Below, in pieces: positions 1 through 8,800 of a stretch of 45,914 nt of DNA (the first letter of the stretch is position 1; each line of letters begins with the position of its first letter). The position numbers were made by a program, and so were the translations under genes. The notes beneath the pieces were generated by a model. The model had not been told where the DNA came from, made no database searches, and was given only the letters and a program-made list of their open reading frames with translations. The stretch comes from Chromobacterium alticapitis. Lineage in GTDB: Bacteria; Pseudomonadota; Gammaproteobacteria; Burkholderiales; Chromobacteriaceae. The stretch lies in the NCBI RefSeq assembly GCF_002924365.1, contig NZ_PQWB01000001.1, positions 1 through 45,914 on the forward strand, written 5' to 3'.

Positions 1-306
1 TGCGCAGTGTTGATGGGCCTTCACGTAGGTTCCATCAATGAACACCCACTCAAAGTCGGGGTCAATCAATAAGGCTTTGAAAATTTTGAGCCATTTTCCT
101 GCCGCCGACCACGCATTGAAACGCTTGTAGACGGTGTTCCAACAGCCAAAGGCTGGCGGCAAGTCACGCCACGGACAGCCGCAGCGCATCCGATAGAGCA
201 TCCCTTCCACGGTCATTCGTAAATCGGGCTTGTTGTAAATGGCGTGTTGAAGCAGAATCTTTTCCAGCTTCGACCAAAGCTCGTTACTGAGCATCAATCG
301 GGGCAT
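1..306 (-). CDS. IS5-family transposase, N-terminal fragment
   Basis: Translation from the ATG at 306 gives 102 codons that stay open to the window edge. The protein starts MPRLMLSNELWSKLEKIL. It contains the DUF4096-type N-terminal region typical of IS427-group transposases (CGCPWRDLPPAFG, then WNTVYKRFNAWS). Near the end is FIDGTYVKAHQH, whose Asp is the likely first acid of the DDE triad. In this group the transposase is often split into two frames joined by frameshifting, but that region lies outside the window. An AGG ribosome-binding motif lies inside the 343-308 hairpin arm next to the start. Truncated by the window edge, not obviously mutated. Confidence 0.85.
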   Translation of the reverse strand, partial: MPRLMLSNELWSKLEKILLQHAIYNKPDLRMTVEGMLYRMRCGCPWRDLPPAFGCWNTVYKRFNAWSAAGKWLKIFKALLIDPDFEWVFIDGTYVKAHQHCA

Positions 307-307
307 C

Positions 308-355
308 GCAAACCTGCAGAGGATTGGTGTAGGAACCTTAATTCTGCAGGTTTGC
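308..355 (-). promoter_or_regulatory. Hairpin over the transposase ribosome-binding site
   Basis: A perfect 13-bp inverted repeat (308-320 and 343-355) with a 22-nt loop lies directly upstream of the transposase ATG. On RNA read inward from flanking DNA, the 3' arm contains CUGCAGG, the only plausible Shine-Dalgarno (AGG, 6 nt before AUG). Such a transcript would hide its own translation start. Transcripts starting inside the loop would lack the 5' arm and stay open. The pairing is seen directly; the regulatory role is inferred by analogy with IS10 and IS50. Confidence 0.5.
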
Positions 356-454
356 ACCCCTCCTATCTGCTCCCTGCTTCAAAACGTCAACAGCCCCTAG
401 TAGAACTACCCATCTTCTTGATAGCCGCTGCCGTGCGACCTTGCCCGCTCTTTC

Positions 455-466
455 GCTATAATTGCG
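455..466 (+). promoter_or_regulatory. -10 region of the fbp promoter
   Basis: GCTATAATTGCG contains a perfect TATAAT at 457-462, about 65 nt before the fbp start. No good -35 hexamer is seen at 17 +/- 1 nt. The predicted transcript starts near 469 and opens with a small stem (GTCGG at 473-477 pairing with CCGAC at 482-486). The wider pattern recurs upstream of map, dnaB and moaA. Confidence 0.55.
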
Positions 467-527
467 CGTTGTGTCGGCAATCCGACGGCATTATCATTCG
501 CACACCTGCCCATTCAAAAGGAAAGTC

Positions 528-1532
528 ATGAGCCGCATCACCCTCTCCCGATTTCTTATCGAACAGCAACGCAAGGCGGGCACGCTGCCGCCCGAACTGC
601 GCCTGCTGATCGAAACCGTCGGTCGCGCCTGCAAGGCCATCAGCTACTCGGTGAACAAAGGCGCATTGGCTGACGTGCTGGGCGAGGCCGGTACCGGCAA
701 TATCCAGGGCGAGGCGCAAAAGAAGCTGGACGTGATCGCCAACGATTACCTGCTGGACGCCAACGAGTGGGGCGGCAGCCTGGCCGCCATGGCTTCGGAA
801 GAGATGGAGTTGCCGTACCACATCCCGGGCGAATATCCCAAGGGCGAATACCTGCTGATGTTCGATCCGCTGGATGGTTCGTCCAATATCGACGTCAATA
901 TCTCCATCGGCACCATCTTCTCCATTCTGCGCAGCCCGGAAGGCGTGACGCAGCCTACCGAGCAGGATTTCATGCAGCCGGGCACCCACCAGGTAGCCGC
1001 CGGCTATACGGTGTATGGTCCGCAGACGCTGCTGGTGCTGACTTTCGGCAGCGGCGTGCACGGCTTCACGCTGGACCGCGAACAGGGTTCCTTCGTGCTG
1101 ACCCACCCGGACATGCGCGTGCCGGAGCAAACCAGCGAGTTCGCCATCAATATGTCCAATATGCGCCACTGGGAGCCGCCGGTGCGCCGCTATATCGACG
1201 AGCTTCTGGCCGGCAAAACCGGCCCGCGCGCGCGCGACTTCAATATGCGCTGGGTAGCCTCCATGGTGGCCGAAGTTCACCGCATTCTGACCCGCGGCGG
1301 CATCTTCATGTACCCGAAGGACGCGCGCGATCCTTCCAAGGCCGGCAAGCTGCGTCTGATGTACGAAGGCAACCCCATGGCCTTCGTGGTGGAACAGGCT
1401 GGCGGCGCCGCCACCAACGGCCATCAGCGCATCATGGACATCCAACCGCAAAAGCTGCATGAGCGCGTGGCGGTATTCCTCGGCTCCAAGCAGGAAGTGG
1501 AACGCGTCACCCGCTACCATCAGGAACAATAA
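528..1532 (+). CDS. fbp: Fructose-1,6-bisphosphatase class 1
   Basis: Hydrolyses fructose 1,6-bisphosphate to fructose 6-phosphate and phosphate in the cytoplasm, the committed step of gluconeogenesis. The 334-residue length is normal for class 1. The diagnostic metal and substrate loop DPLDGSSN is present and followed by [23 protein letters not shown] and the C-terminal [13 protein letters not shown] are also family hallmarks. The ATG at 528 was chosen because AAAGGAAAG (518-526) is the only good ribosome-binding site and the protein then begins [10 protein letters not shown] as in relatives; an upstream in-frame start at 462 would overlap the promoter. The gene stands alone, with its own -10 box and a rho-independent terminator. 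No anomalies. Confidence 0.97.
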   Translation: MSRITLSRFLIEQQRKAGTLPPELRLLIETVGRACKAISYSVNKGALADVLGEAGTGNIQGEAQKKLDVIANDYLLDANEWGGSLAAMASEEMELPYHIPGEYPKGEYLLMFDPLDGSSNIDVNISIGTIFSILRSPEGVTQPTEQDFMQPGTHQVAAGYTVYGPQTLLVLTFGSGVHGFTLDREQGSFVLTHPDMRVPEQTSEFAINMSNMRHWEPPVRRYIDELLAGKTGPRARDFNMRWVASMVAEVHRILTRGGIFMYPKDARDPSKAGKLRLMYEGNPMAFVVEQAGGAATNGHQRIMDIQPQKLHERVAVFLGSKQEVERVTRYHQEQ

Positions 1533-1560
1533 GGCCTTCGCGCCGCTAGTAGGTTCAGCC

Positions 1561-1585
1561 AACCCGCCTCCCGGCGGGTTTTTTC
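1561..1585 (+). terminator. Rho-independent terminator of fbp
   Basis: AACCCGCC (1561-1568), loop TCCC, GGCGGGTT (1573-1580), then four more T. This is an 8-bp perfect stem with a T tract, 28 nt after the fbp stop. Its last bases overlap the stop codon of the convergent LysE-type gene at 1584. Confidence 0.9.
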
Positions 1586-2222
1586 ATGAATGCCGTAGTC
1601 CGGACTGCAAGACGCGCCAGCCCGCATAGGCAAATACCGCGGCCAGCAAGCCCTCCAGCGGCCTGCGGATTTTCAGGTAAGCCGTGCGCACCATGGCTTG
1701 CGAAAACAGCAAGGCATAGCCGCCAAACACCGCCAGCCCCAGAACGCCGCAAGTAGCCACTACCTTCAGCGCATCCGCCGTCGCGGCCTGGGGAGGCATG
1801 GCCAGCGCGACAATCGACAACCATACGAAAATCGCCTTGGGATTGGTCAAATGCATGCCTAGCCCCCGCAGCAGCAGGCTGCCGGCGCTTTTTGCCGCCA
1901 CGCGTTTTCCCGTCGCCCCGGGGGTGGCCGCGGACCGCGCCGAGCGGAAAGCCAGCCAGAACAAATACAGCGCGGCAGCAAATTTCATGAACAGCAGCGC
2001 CGTAGCGGACTCCGCCAGAATGGCCGACAAGCCCAAAGCTGCCATCACGCCCCAAAACAGCGAACCCAGCACAACGCCCAATGCGAGCGTCAGCGCTGCG
2101 CGGCGACCATCCTCCATCGCCACGGCCATGATGGCGAGATTGCTGGGACCGGGGCTGGCCGCGCCCAGCAAGTAGGCCGAGCAGGCCAAGGCTAAGTCAA
2201 CCGGGATCGTAGACGGAATCAT
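1584..2222 (-). CDS. LysE/RhtB-family amino-acid exporter
   Basis: Inner-membrane exporter of the LysE/RhtB superfamily, expected to expel an amino acid or a related metabolite; the substrate cannot be told from sequence. The 212 residues hold about six hydrophobic segments. The family signature near the N-terminus is AASPGPSNLAIM (the conserved PGP motif), and the mid-protein segment GMHLTNPKAIFVW matches the family's N-P-K-A/T motif. The ATG at 2222 has a GAGAG element upstream on the minus strand. It converges on fbp and diverges from map, so it is a single-gene unit. No truncation or odd composition. Confidence 0.88.
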   Translation of the reverse strand: MIPSTIPVDLALACSAYLLGAASPGPSNLAIMAVAMEDGRRAALTLALGVVLGSLFWGVMAALGLSAILAESATALLFMKFAAALYLFWLAFRSARSAATPGATGKRVAAKSAGSLLLRGLGMHLTNPKAIFVWLSIVALAMPPQAATADALKVVATCGVLGLAVFGGYALLFSQAMVRTAYLKIRRPLEGLLAAVFAYAGWRVLQSGLRHS

Positions 2223-2285
2223 GATTCTCTCGACAGAGTGGGGAGCCTGAATCCTAGCATCCCTGCACGGGCAATGCCATTTGCA

Positions 2286-2317
2286 TTGCAGGGCGGCCGT
2301 ATTCGGCAGCCCTGCAA
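2286..2317. promoter_or_regulatory. Long palindrome at the map promoter
   Basis: TTGCAGGGC (2286-2294) pairs perfectly with GCCCTGCAA (2309-2317), and inside it GCCG (2296-2299) pairs with CGGC (2304-2307) around the loop TATT. The result is a 13-bp stem with a single mismatch. It lies between divergent genes, where a terminator is not needed, and covers the expected -35 position of the map promoter. An operator or cruciform is the simplest reading; the binding protein is unknown. Confidence 0.45.
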
Positions 2318-2318
2318 T

Positions 2319-2334
2319 TTGCTAGAATTACGTC
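2319..2334 (+). promoter_or_regulatory. Extended -10 region of the map promoter
   Basis: TAGAAT (2323-2328) is preceded by TGC, giving an extended -10. The 13-mer GCTAGAATTACGT (2321-2333) is repeated exactly in the dnaB promoter at 12294-12306 on the other strand. Transcription would start near 2335, about 30 nt before the chosen map start. Confidence 0.55.
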
Positions 2335-2365
2335 TCATTAGCCGATGAAAACAAGCAAGCCACAC

Positions 2366-3163
2366 ATGTCTATCCAAATTAAAGACACTGCCGATATCGA
2401 AAAAATGCGGATCGCAGGCCGCCTGGCCTCCGAAGTCCTCGACTTCATCACGCCGCACATCAAGCCTGGCATCACCACCGAGGCCATAGACAAGCTGTGC
2501 CATGACTACATGGTCAATGTGCAGGGCACGATCCCCGCGCCGCTGAACTATGCGCCCGGCGGCCACAATCCGTATCCCAAGTCCATCTGCACCTCCGTCA
2601 ACCATGTGATCTGCCACGGCATCCCCAACGACAAAGCGCTGAAGAACGGCGACATAGTCAATTTGGACGTCACCGTGATCAAGGATGGCTATCACGGCGA
2701 TACCAGCCGCATGTTCTATGTAGGAGACGTGAGCCCGCACGCCAAGCGCCTGTGCAAGATCACCTATGAGGCGATGTGGAAAGGCATTGAAAAGGTCAAA
2801 CCGGGCGCCATGCTGGGCGATATCGGTTACGCCATCCAGAGCTACGCCGAGGGCGCCGGCTACAGCGTAGTACAGGAGTTCTGCGGCCACGGCATAGGCA
2901 CGAAATTTCACGAAGAACCGCAGATTCTGCACTACGGCCGCCCCGGCACCGGGCTGGAAATCCAGGCTGGCATGATTTTCACCATCGAGCCCATGATCAA
3001 CCAAGGCAAGCGCCACCTGCGCATCCTCGCTGACGGCTGGACCGTGGTCACCAAGGATCGCAGCTTGTCCGCGCAATGGGAACATACCGTGCTGGTCACT
3101 GAAACCGGCTACGAGATCATGACCCAATCCACCGGCACGCCCGACAAGCCAAGCTTCAAATAA
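2366..3163 (+). CDS. map: Methionine aminopeptidase, type I
   Basis: Cytosolic metalloenzyme that removes the initiator methionine from new proteins. The five metal ligands are visible in order: two Asp in NLDVTVIKDGYHGDTS, His in EFCGHGIGTKFHEEP, Glu in FTIEPMI and Glu in QWEHTVLVTE. The ATG at 2366 gives 265 residues beginning MSIQIKDTADIEKMR, close to the usual length of about 264. An in-frame ATG at 2345 would add seven residues and start only about 10 nt after the predicted transcription start, so it is less likely; neither start has a strong ribosome-binding site. Here map stands alone, not beside rpsB or secY. Confidence 0.95.
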   Translation: MSIQIKDTADIEKMRIAGRLASEVLDFITPHIKPGITTEAIDKLCHDYMVNVQGTIPAPLNYAPGGHNPYPKSICTSVNHVICHGIPNDKALKNGDIVNLDVTVIKDGYHGDTSRMFYVGDVSPHAKRLCKITYEAMWKGIEKVKPGAMLGDIGYAIQSYAEGAGYSVVQEFCGHGIGTKFHEEPQILHYGRPGTGLEIQAGMIFTIEPMINQGKRHLRILADGWTVVTKDRSLSAQWEHTVLVTETGYEIMTQSTGTPDKPSFK

Positions 3164-3168
3164 ATAAC

Positions 3169-3198
3169 GCCGCCCCTCCCTGAGCGGCATGGGGCGGC
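3169..3198 (+). terminator. Hairpin after map, possible terminator
   Basis: GCCGCCCC (3169-3176) pairs with GGGGCGGC (3191-3198) around a 14-nt loop, 6 nt after the map stop. There is no T tract, so termination would be weak or factor-dependent. Confidence 0.35.
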
Positions 3199-3318
3199 CC
3201 CTGCTAATTTGTTGCCAATCATTGCAGACCTTAAATTGACATTGCCGGCGCAAGCGATTGTTTCTAAACTGTATACACGGTATTGCCCTGACGGCAGTCC
3301 GTTTGCGGGAGAATTATC

Positions 3319-4176
3319 ATGGCGCTGACCGTCAATACCAATGTGGCCTCTCTGGCCGGCCAATACCAGTTGGACAAGACCCATCAGGCGATCAAGCAAA
3401 CGCTTGCCAAACTATCGTCCGGCCATGACGTGAACAGCGCCGCGGACAATGCCGCGAACCTCGCCATCGCCCAACAGCTGCAGGCGCAGATCAACGGCAA
3501 CAATCAGGCGATCAACAATACCAACGACGGCGCATCCCTGGTACAGACCGCCGATTCGGCCATCAGTCAGCTGCAAAGCAATAATCAGCAGATTCAGGAT
3601 CTGGCGATTCAGGCTGGCGACGGCGCCTTGAGCGCCAGCAATCGCCAGGCGCTGCAGCAGCAAGTGGACCAACTGACCCAGTCCAACTCCCAAATCGTCC
3701 AGAGCACGCAGTTCAATGGCACGCCCTTGCTGACGGGCGGCAATGCTACGTCGTTCCAGGTTGGCCCCAACGGCACCAGCTCCGATCAGGTCTCCGTCCC
3801 CGGGATTGATTTGTCCGCTGCGCCCGGAGCCGGCGGACTCAATGGTTATAACGCCAATCTGGCGGCAACCAACACCATAGATATCACCAGTCAAGCCAAT
3901 GCGCTGGCTGCCCAGCAAAACGTGCAAAACGACCAGAGCACGCTGGCAGCCCATCGAACCACTTTGGGCGCGGTGAGCAATAGTTTCGAGGCCGTGGTCA
4001 ATAATCTGCAAAGCTCCAATCTCGCCACTCAAGCCGCCAACAGCCGCGTTAGCGATACAGATTACGCCGCCGCTACAGCGCAGCTCACCGCGCAGCAGAT
4101 TCTGAGCCGCGCCGGCACGTCGGCGCTGGGTCAAGCCAATGTCGCGCCGCAAGCCGCTCTGTCCTTGCTGGGCTGA
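3319..4176 (+). CDS. Divergent flagellin-like protein (orphan)
   Basis: A 285-residue protein with flagellin N- and C-terminal D0/D1 domains and almost no central variable domain. The start MALTVNTNVASL, the segment KLSSGHDVNSAADNAANLAIA, the region TNDGASLVQTADSAI and the end ALGQANVAPQAALSLLG are all flagellin-like. Residues normally fixed in flagellins are changed: AADNAANLAI replaces the usual DDAAGLAI-type run, and the conserved IRELAVQ segment reads IQDLAIQ (92-98). Charged residues are scarce: three Lys, four Arg and one Glu by my count, with many Gln and Asn. GGGAGAA (3307-3313) is the ribosome-binding site. No flagellar gene is adjacent. It may be a minor or alternative filament subunit. 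Confidence 0.8.
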   Translation: MALTVNTNVASLAGQYQLDKTHQAIKQTLAKLSSGHDVNSAADNAANLAIAQQLQAQINGNNQAINNTNDGASLVQTADSAISQLQSNNQQIQDLAIQAGDGALSASNRQALQQQVDQLTQSNSQIVQSTQFNGTPLLTGGNATSFQVGPNGTSSDQVSVPGIDLSAAPGAGGLNGYNANLAATNTIDITSQANALAAQQNVQNDQSTLAAHRTTLGAVSNSFEAVVNNLQSSNLATQAANSRVSDTDYAAATAQLTAQQILSRAGTSALGQANVAPQAALSLLG

Positions 4177-4230
4177 GAGGATAATTCCACAAGTTCCTCA
4201 AAAATTAAAATAAATACAGGCCTGCGCGGC

Positions 4231-4259
4231 TTTAAAAGATGCAATGCGTCCTTTATGAT
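4231..4259 (+). promoter_or_regulatory. Probable sigma-70 promoter of rnk
   Basis: TTTAAA (4231-4236), 17-nt spacer, TATGAT (4254-4259). The predicted transcript begins near 4266, at the first base pairs of the tandem hairpins that precede rnk. Confidence 0.5.
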
Positions 4260-4264
4260 GGACT

Positions 4265-4316
4265 TATGAATCCTGTGCGGATTCATACGAACGGGCACCG
4301 TAAGCGGTGCCCTTTG
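4265..4316 (+). promoter_or_regulatory. Tandem hairpins in the rnk leader
   Basis: Hairpin one is TATGAATCC (4265-4273) with GGATTCATA (4279-4287), a perfect 9-bp stem. Hairpin two is GGGCACCG (4293-4300) with CGGTGCCC (4305-4312) around TAAG, followed by TTTGTCT. The second looks like a weak terminator. It could end flagellin transcripts, attenuate rnk, or both. The rnk ribosome-binding site lies 14 nt later. Confidence 0.5.
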
Positions 4317-4336
4317 TCTATCTGCAAGGAGCGCAT

Positions 4337-4741
4337 ATGTTGATTTCGCCGTCCATCATCGTAAGCTCGCTGGATTGCGAGCGTCTTTTCTCTTTACTTG
4401 GGTCTTGCGAATACGGGCATCCCGTTGCGAGCCGCCTGGAGGCGGAGCTGGAGCGAGCCGAGGTGCGGGAGCCGCAAGCCATGCCCCCGGATGTAGTCAC
4501 GATGAATAGTACGGCTCGAGTCCGCCTCGAAGGTGAAGAAGAGAAACTGCTGACATTGGTTTATCCCCGCGATGCGGATGGCGCGCTCAGCCGCATTTCC
4601 ATTCTGGCGCCCATTGGCGCCGCCTTGCTGGGACTGTCCGCAGGACAAACCATACATTGGCCTACTCCAGCCGGCATGGCCGCGCTGACGGTGCTGGCAG
4701 TCACCCGGCAGCCAGAGGCCGATGGCGACTTCCACCGTTAA
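4337..4741 (+). CDS. rnk: Regulator of nucleoside diphosphate kinase, Rnk (GreA/GreB-like C-terminus)
   Basis: A 134-residue cytoplasmic protein that aligns along its length with E. coli Rnk (136 residues), which binds RNA polymerase through the secondary channel region and influences nucleoside diphosphate kinase levels. Matching segments are the N-terminal coiled region (LDCERLFSLL), MPPDVVTMNSTARVRL, LVYPRDAD, and the GreA/GreB C-terminal fold segment APIGAALLGLSAGQTIHWPTP. It lacks the long catalytic coiled coil of GreA, as expected for Rnk. The ATG at 4337 follows AAGGA (4326-4330); an upstream in-frame codon at 4307 falls inside a hairpin. It converges on the HD-GYP gene with a 12-nt gap and no evident terminator. 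Confidence 0.93.
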   Translation: MLISPSIIVSSLDCERLFSLLGSCEYGHPVASRLEAELERAEVREPQAMPPDVVTMNSTARVRLEGEEEKLLTLVYPRDADGALSRISILAPIGAALLGLSAGQTIHWPTPAGMAALTVLAVTRQPEADGDFHR

Positions 4742-4753
4742 GCCGTCAGGCAA

Positions 4754-5857
4754 TCAGCCCTCATCGGCATAACGCCGGGCGATTTCCTGGAATTGCTCGG
4801 CGATCTGGACAAAAGCCTTGACCACGTCCGGGTCGAAATGCCGCCCACTGCCCTCCCTTATCATTTCCACGGCCCTGGGGTGGGTGAACGGCGGCTTGTA
4901 CACTCGCTTCGAAATCAGAGCGTCGTAGACATCCGCCACCGCCATCAGCCTGGCTGACAGCGGGATCTGCTCGCCTTGCAACCCTTCCGGATAGCCGCTG
5001 CCATCCCACTTTTCCTGATGGGAATAAGCGATTTCGCGCGCCAGGCGCAAAAAATTGCTAGGCCCGTCCAACAGGCGCTCCGCGCTGGCGATGGCATCCC
5101 TGCCCATCACGGTATGCGTCTTCATGATTTCAAATTCTTCCGGCGTCAACGGCCCAGGCTTCAGCAGGATATGGTCAGGGATGCCCACCTTGCCGATATC
5201 GTGCAGCGGCGCGGACTTGTACAGCAGCAGTATGGTTTCGTCGTCGAGTTCCGCGCGGTAACGCGGATGGTTGCGCAGTTCTATCGCCAGCGCCCGGACA
5301 TAGTTCTGCGTGCGCAACAGGTGGTTGCCGGTTTCATGGTCGCGGGTTTCCGCCAGCGCCGCCATCATCATGATGGTGACGTCTTGAATCACTTGCACTT
5401 CGCGCGTGCGGCGCTCCACCTCCACCTGCAGAAAAGCGGCTTTGTCCTGCAGGAAGTCGGCCGCCGCCTTCACTCGCATATGCGTTTGCACGCGCGCCAG
5501 CACAATGGGCGGGGAAATGGGCTTGACGATGTAATCGGCGGCTCCGGCATCAAATCCGGCCTGTTCCTCCTCGCTCTCTCCCCGCCCAGTCAAAAATATC
5601 ACCGGCGTCTGCGCCGTCCGCGGATCGGACTTCAGGCGGCGGCAAACCTCGTATCCGCCCATGCCCGGCAGCATCACGTCCAGCAAGATCAAGTCCGGCG
5701 CAGTATCGCCGCTCGCCAGCTGCAAGGCCCGCTCGCCGCTGTTCGCCACCAATACGCGGTAATGCCCTTTGAGCAAGCCATACATCTGGGTCAGGCATTC
5801 CGGCGCATCGTCGACCACCAGCACGGTATGCGTGCCTGGTTCGAATGAATCGCTCAT
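4754..5857 (-). CDS. Response regulator with HD-GYP c-di-GMP phosphodiesterase domain
   Basis: A REC domain (residues 11-130; phospho-acceptor Asp60 in [10 protein letters not shown], Lys112 in VKP) is joined by a helical linker to an HD-GYP domain (about 155-350). The catalytic signature is intact: E175 and H179 in [11 protein letters not shown]219-D220 in [17 protein letters not shown] with the GYP at 288-290. It should therefore hydrolyse cyclic di-GMP when the REC domain is phosphorylated. It starts inside the stop region of the hybrid kinase gene upstream (4-bp ATGA overlap), so the kinase is almost certainly its partner and the two are co-translated. It ends convergently with rnk. Confidence 0.95.
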   Translation of the reverse strand: MSDSFEPGTHTVLVVDDAPECLTQMYGLLKGHYRVLVANSGERALQLASGDTAPDLILLDVMLPGMGGYEVCRRLKSDPRTAQTPVIFLTGRGESEEEQAGFDAGAADYIVKPISPPIVLARVQTHMRVKAAADFLQDKAAFLQVEVERRTREVQVIQDVTIMMMAALAETRDHETGNHLLRTQNYVRALAIELRNHPRYRAELDDETILLLYKSAPLHDIGKVGIPDHILLKPGPLTPEEFEIMKTHTVMGRDAIASAERLLDGPSNFLRLAREIAYSHQEKWDGSGYPEGLQGEQIPLSARLMAVADVYDALISKRVYKPPFTHPRAVEMIREGSGRHFDPDVVKAFVQIAEQFQEIARRYADEG

Positions 5858-8800
5858 GGCGCTTGCTCCGAAAGATCCATGCCCACGGCCTTGGCGGCCG
5901 CGCGCAACTGCTCCAGCGCGTCGACAAAGTCGAAGCTGTTCAAACTCCGTTCAAACACCTGGCAGCCGTCTTCCGGAAAGCCGGCGAGGATATCGCTCGC
6001 ATGCTCCAGGAAAAAGCTCAACGCCTCTCCGTCACCTGCTTGCAGCAAGGCGGCAAGCTGATTGAACAGCGCCGCGGCATCGCCGCCGGCAGGTTTCATT
6101 TTAGTCTCCATGCCGCCCATGGCCTCTCGTAATCCAGACAAGGCATGATCCATGCTGCGGGCCAGCAACTCACAGGGCGCATCCGGATCCTGCCCGTCTC
6201 GCAACGCCCTTTCCAATCGCGTTGCATCGCTCTGCAATTCGATCAACCCTATGCTGCCTGCGGCGCCTTTCAGGGTGTGCGCGATGCGTTCGGCTGTTTC
6301 CAGATCTCCCACTTCCAGCGCCAGGCTCAGCCGCTGCATGGCATCCGCCTCCTCTTCGACGAACTGCCTCAGCATATGCAAATACAAGTCACGGTTGCCC
6401 GCAACGCGGTTCAAGCCACCCGCCTGATCCAGCCCCTCCACCGGCGGCAGCGGCAAGCCAGATGGCGGCTGCCCCGGCTTTTCCACCAAGTTTGCCGCAG
6501 GCAGCCAGCGCATCAGCGTGGAAAACAGGATATGCGGATCGATAGGCTTGGCCACATGATCAACCATGCCGGCCGCCAGGCAGCTCTCACGCTCATCCGC
6601 CAGCGCATCCGCCGTCATGGCGATGACGGGCAAGTCGGAAAACTCATCCTGCGCGCGGATGCGGCGCGTGGCCTCTATTCCGTCCATGATGGGCATTTGC
6701 ACATCCATCAATACCGCGTCGAAGCCTTTCGGGCCATAGGCCGCCAATTTGTCCAGCACGGCCTGGCCATTGCCCACAACCGTGATGGTGGCCCCCGTTC
6801 CCTCCAAAAGCTCCACCGCGATTTGCTGGTTGATTCGATTGTCCTCAGCCAGCAGCAAGTGCACGCCATGCAGATCAGGCTGCAGCTCCACGGCAGGCGC
6901 GGTCCGCTTGCCGCTGCGGCCGAAGCCGAATGCCTCAAGCAAGGAGTCGTACAGCGTGGACTGGCTGACCGGCTTGACCAGAAAGCCATCGCAGCCGGCG
7001 TTCTTGGCCTGCGCCCGCACATCGTCGCGGCCGAACGCCGTCACCAGGATCACCCTCAGCCGCCTGCTGATCTGCCGCATCCGCCTGATGGTTTCCAGGC
7101 CATCCATTTCCGGCATCATCCAGTCCACCAACGCAATGTCGAACGGCTGGTCCAGGCAGTGCTGGCGCACCTGCGACACCGCCTCCCCTCCCGTCATGCA
7201 TTCGACCACATCGAAGTCCAGCGCCCGCAACTGTTCGGACAACACGCTCAAAGCCGCCTGATTGTCGTCCACGGCCAGCACGCGCATTCCGCGTAGCTCC
7301 TTCGGCAACTGCGGGCGACTGGAGACGCCCATGGTTTCGTCCACGCCCAGCCAGCAGTTGAAAATGAAGGAGCTGCCCCAGCCCGGCGCGGACTCGACGC
7401 GCACGGTGCCGCCCATCAACTCGACCAGGCGCTTGACGATGGCCAGGCCCAAGCCTGTGCCGCCAAAACGGCGCGTGGTGGAGCCATCGGCCTGGCTGAA
7501 CGCCTGGAACAGGCGCGAAACCTGCTCCTCGGTCATGCCCATGCCCGTGTCGTGGACGCAGAAACGCAGCTGCGCCTTGTCGCCTATGCGCTCGGCCACG
7601 CCGATGAGGATGGCCACCTGCCCTTGCTCGGTGAACTTGATCGCGTTGTTGACCAGATTGGTCAACACCTGGCCCAGCCGCAAGGCGTCTCCCACCAAGG
7701 CTTGCGGCACATCCTTGCCGGTTTCGAACAACAGCTCCAAGCCCTTGTCCGCCGCCTTCTGCGCCACCAGCGCCGAGACGCTGTCCAGCATGTCGTCCAG
7801 CCAAAAACGCTGCGACTCCAGCTCCAGGCGGCCGGCCTCCACCTTGGAAAAATCCAGAATGTCGTTGATGATGCCCAGCAGCGAGGTGCCCGCGTTGTGG
7901 ATCTTGCTCACATAGTCGCGCTGCTGATCGCTGAGTTCAGTGCGCAGGGCCAGATAGGACATGCCTATGATGGCATTCATCGGCGTGCGTATTTCATGGC
8001 TCATATTAGCCAGGAACATGGATTTGGCCTTGGTCGCCTCCTCAGCCTCCTGCTTGGCCTGGCCCAGCGCCACGGAGCTGGCGGCCAGTTGGGCGTACAG
8101 GCGGCCGTTCTCAAGCAGCAGCACCAGCAGGATGAAACTCGCGGCCAACAGACCGTAAACGCGGCCAGCGTAGAAACCCAGATCGAAGCGGCCGGCATTG
8201 AACACGGTGGACAGGCCCACGTCGCACAGCCAAGTCAGCATGACGACGGATAGCCACAGGTCCAGCAAGGATTGCGGGCGTCGCAACATCATGGCCGCCA
8301 GCGCCAGCGCGCTCATGCCCCACACACAGGTCACCACGCCCCACATCAGCGGCGTGTAGTGGTTGCCTTGCATGATGGACGGTAGATATTCATGACCGGC
8401 CGTGGCCAAGGCCGCGACGGCCGCCACAGCCAGGCAAACCTGGCTTATTGACAGCAAAATCAACCGCATGCTGCTGCCGCGGCTCGCCGTGGGGCTGGGC
8501 GCCAATTGCGAATAGACGATGACCAGTCCCGGAAATCCAGCATGCCAGAACATATAGAGCCAGGCCGTGGTTTGCGGGCCGCCGGTCAGCGCGCCGTGCT
8601 CGGCGAACAGCCCTGGAAAACTCAGGGCATGAAACACCGCCATCAGCGCGGTATACAGATAGCCCATGGCCAGCAGCCGCAGCCCTGGGTGGCGCAAGAT
8701 GGCGAACTGGCCGAACAGCAGCGTGGCAGTCACCAGATCGTTGATCGCTAGTGCGGACTGGTAAGTGGGTATGAAGGCCCACACCTTAGTCAGCGGGATC

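Larger units (their letters stand above)
1..360 (-). mobile_element. IS5-family (IS427-group-like) insertion sequence, 5' end only
   Basis: The left edge of the window lies inside an insertion sequence whose transposase is read on the minus strand and runs off the window. The outer end lies near position 360. It carries the arm TCTGCAGGTTTGC (343-355), followed by CACCCC. A perfect inverted copy, GCAAACCTGCAGA (308-320), sits just before the transposase start codon. The exact outermost base and any target duplication cannot be fixed because the other end is absent. Family assignment rests on the encoded transposase fragment. Confidence 0.8.

Noticed and set aside
456-1562. Long minus-strand open frame opposite fbp (368 codons)
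   Set aside because: It mirrors fbp codons, as often happens in GC-rich DNA, and has no family features.
3232-3261. Possible sigma-28 promoter of the flagellin gene (TAAA then GCGATTGT)
   Set aside because: The spacing is about 18 nt instead of 15 and the -10 match is poor, so it was not listed as a site.
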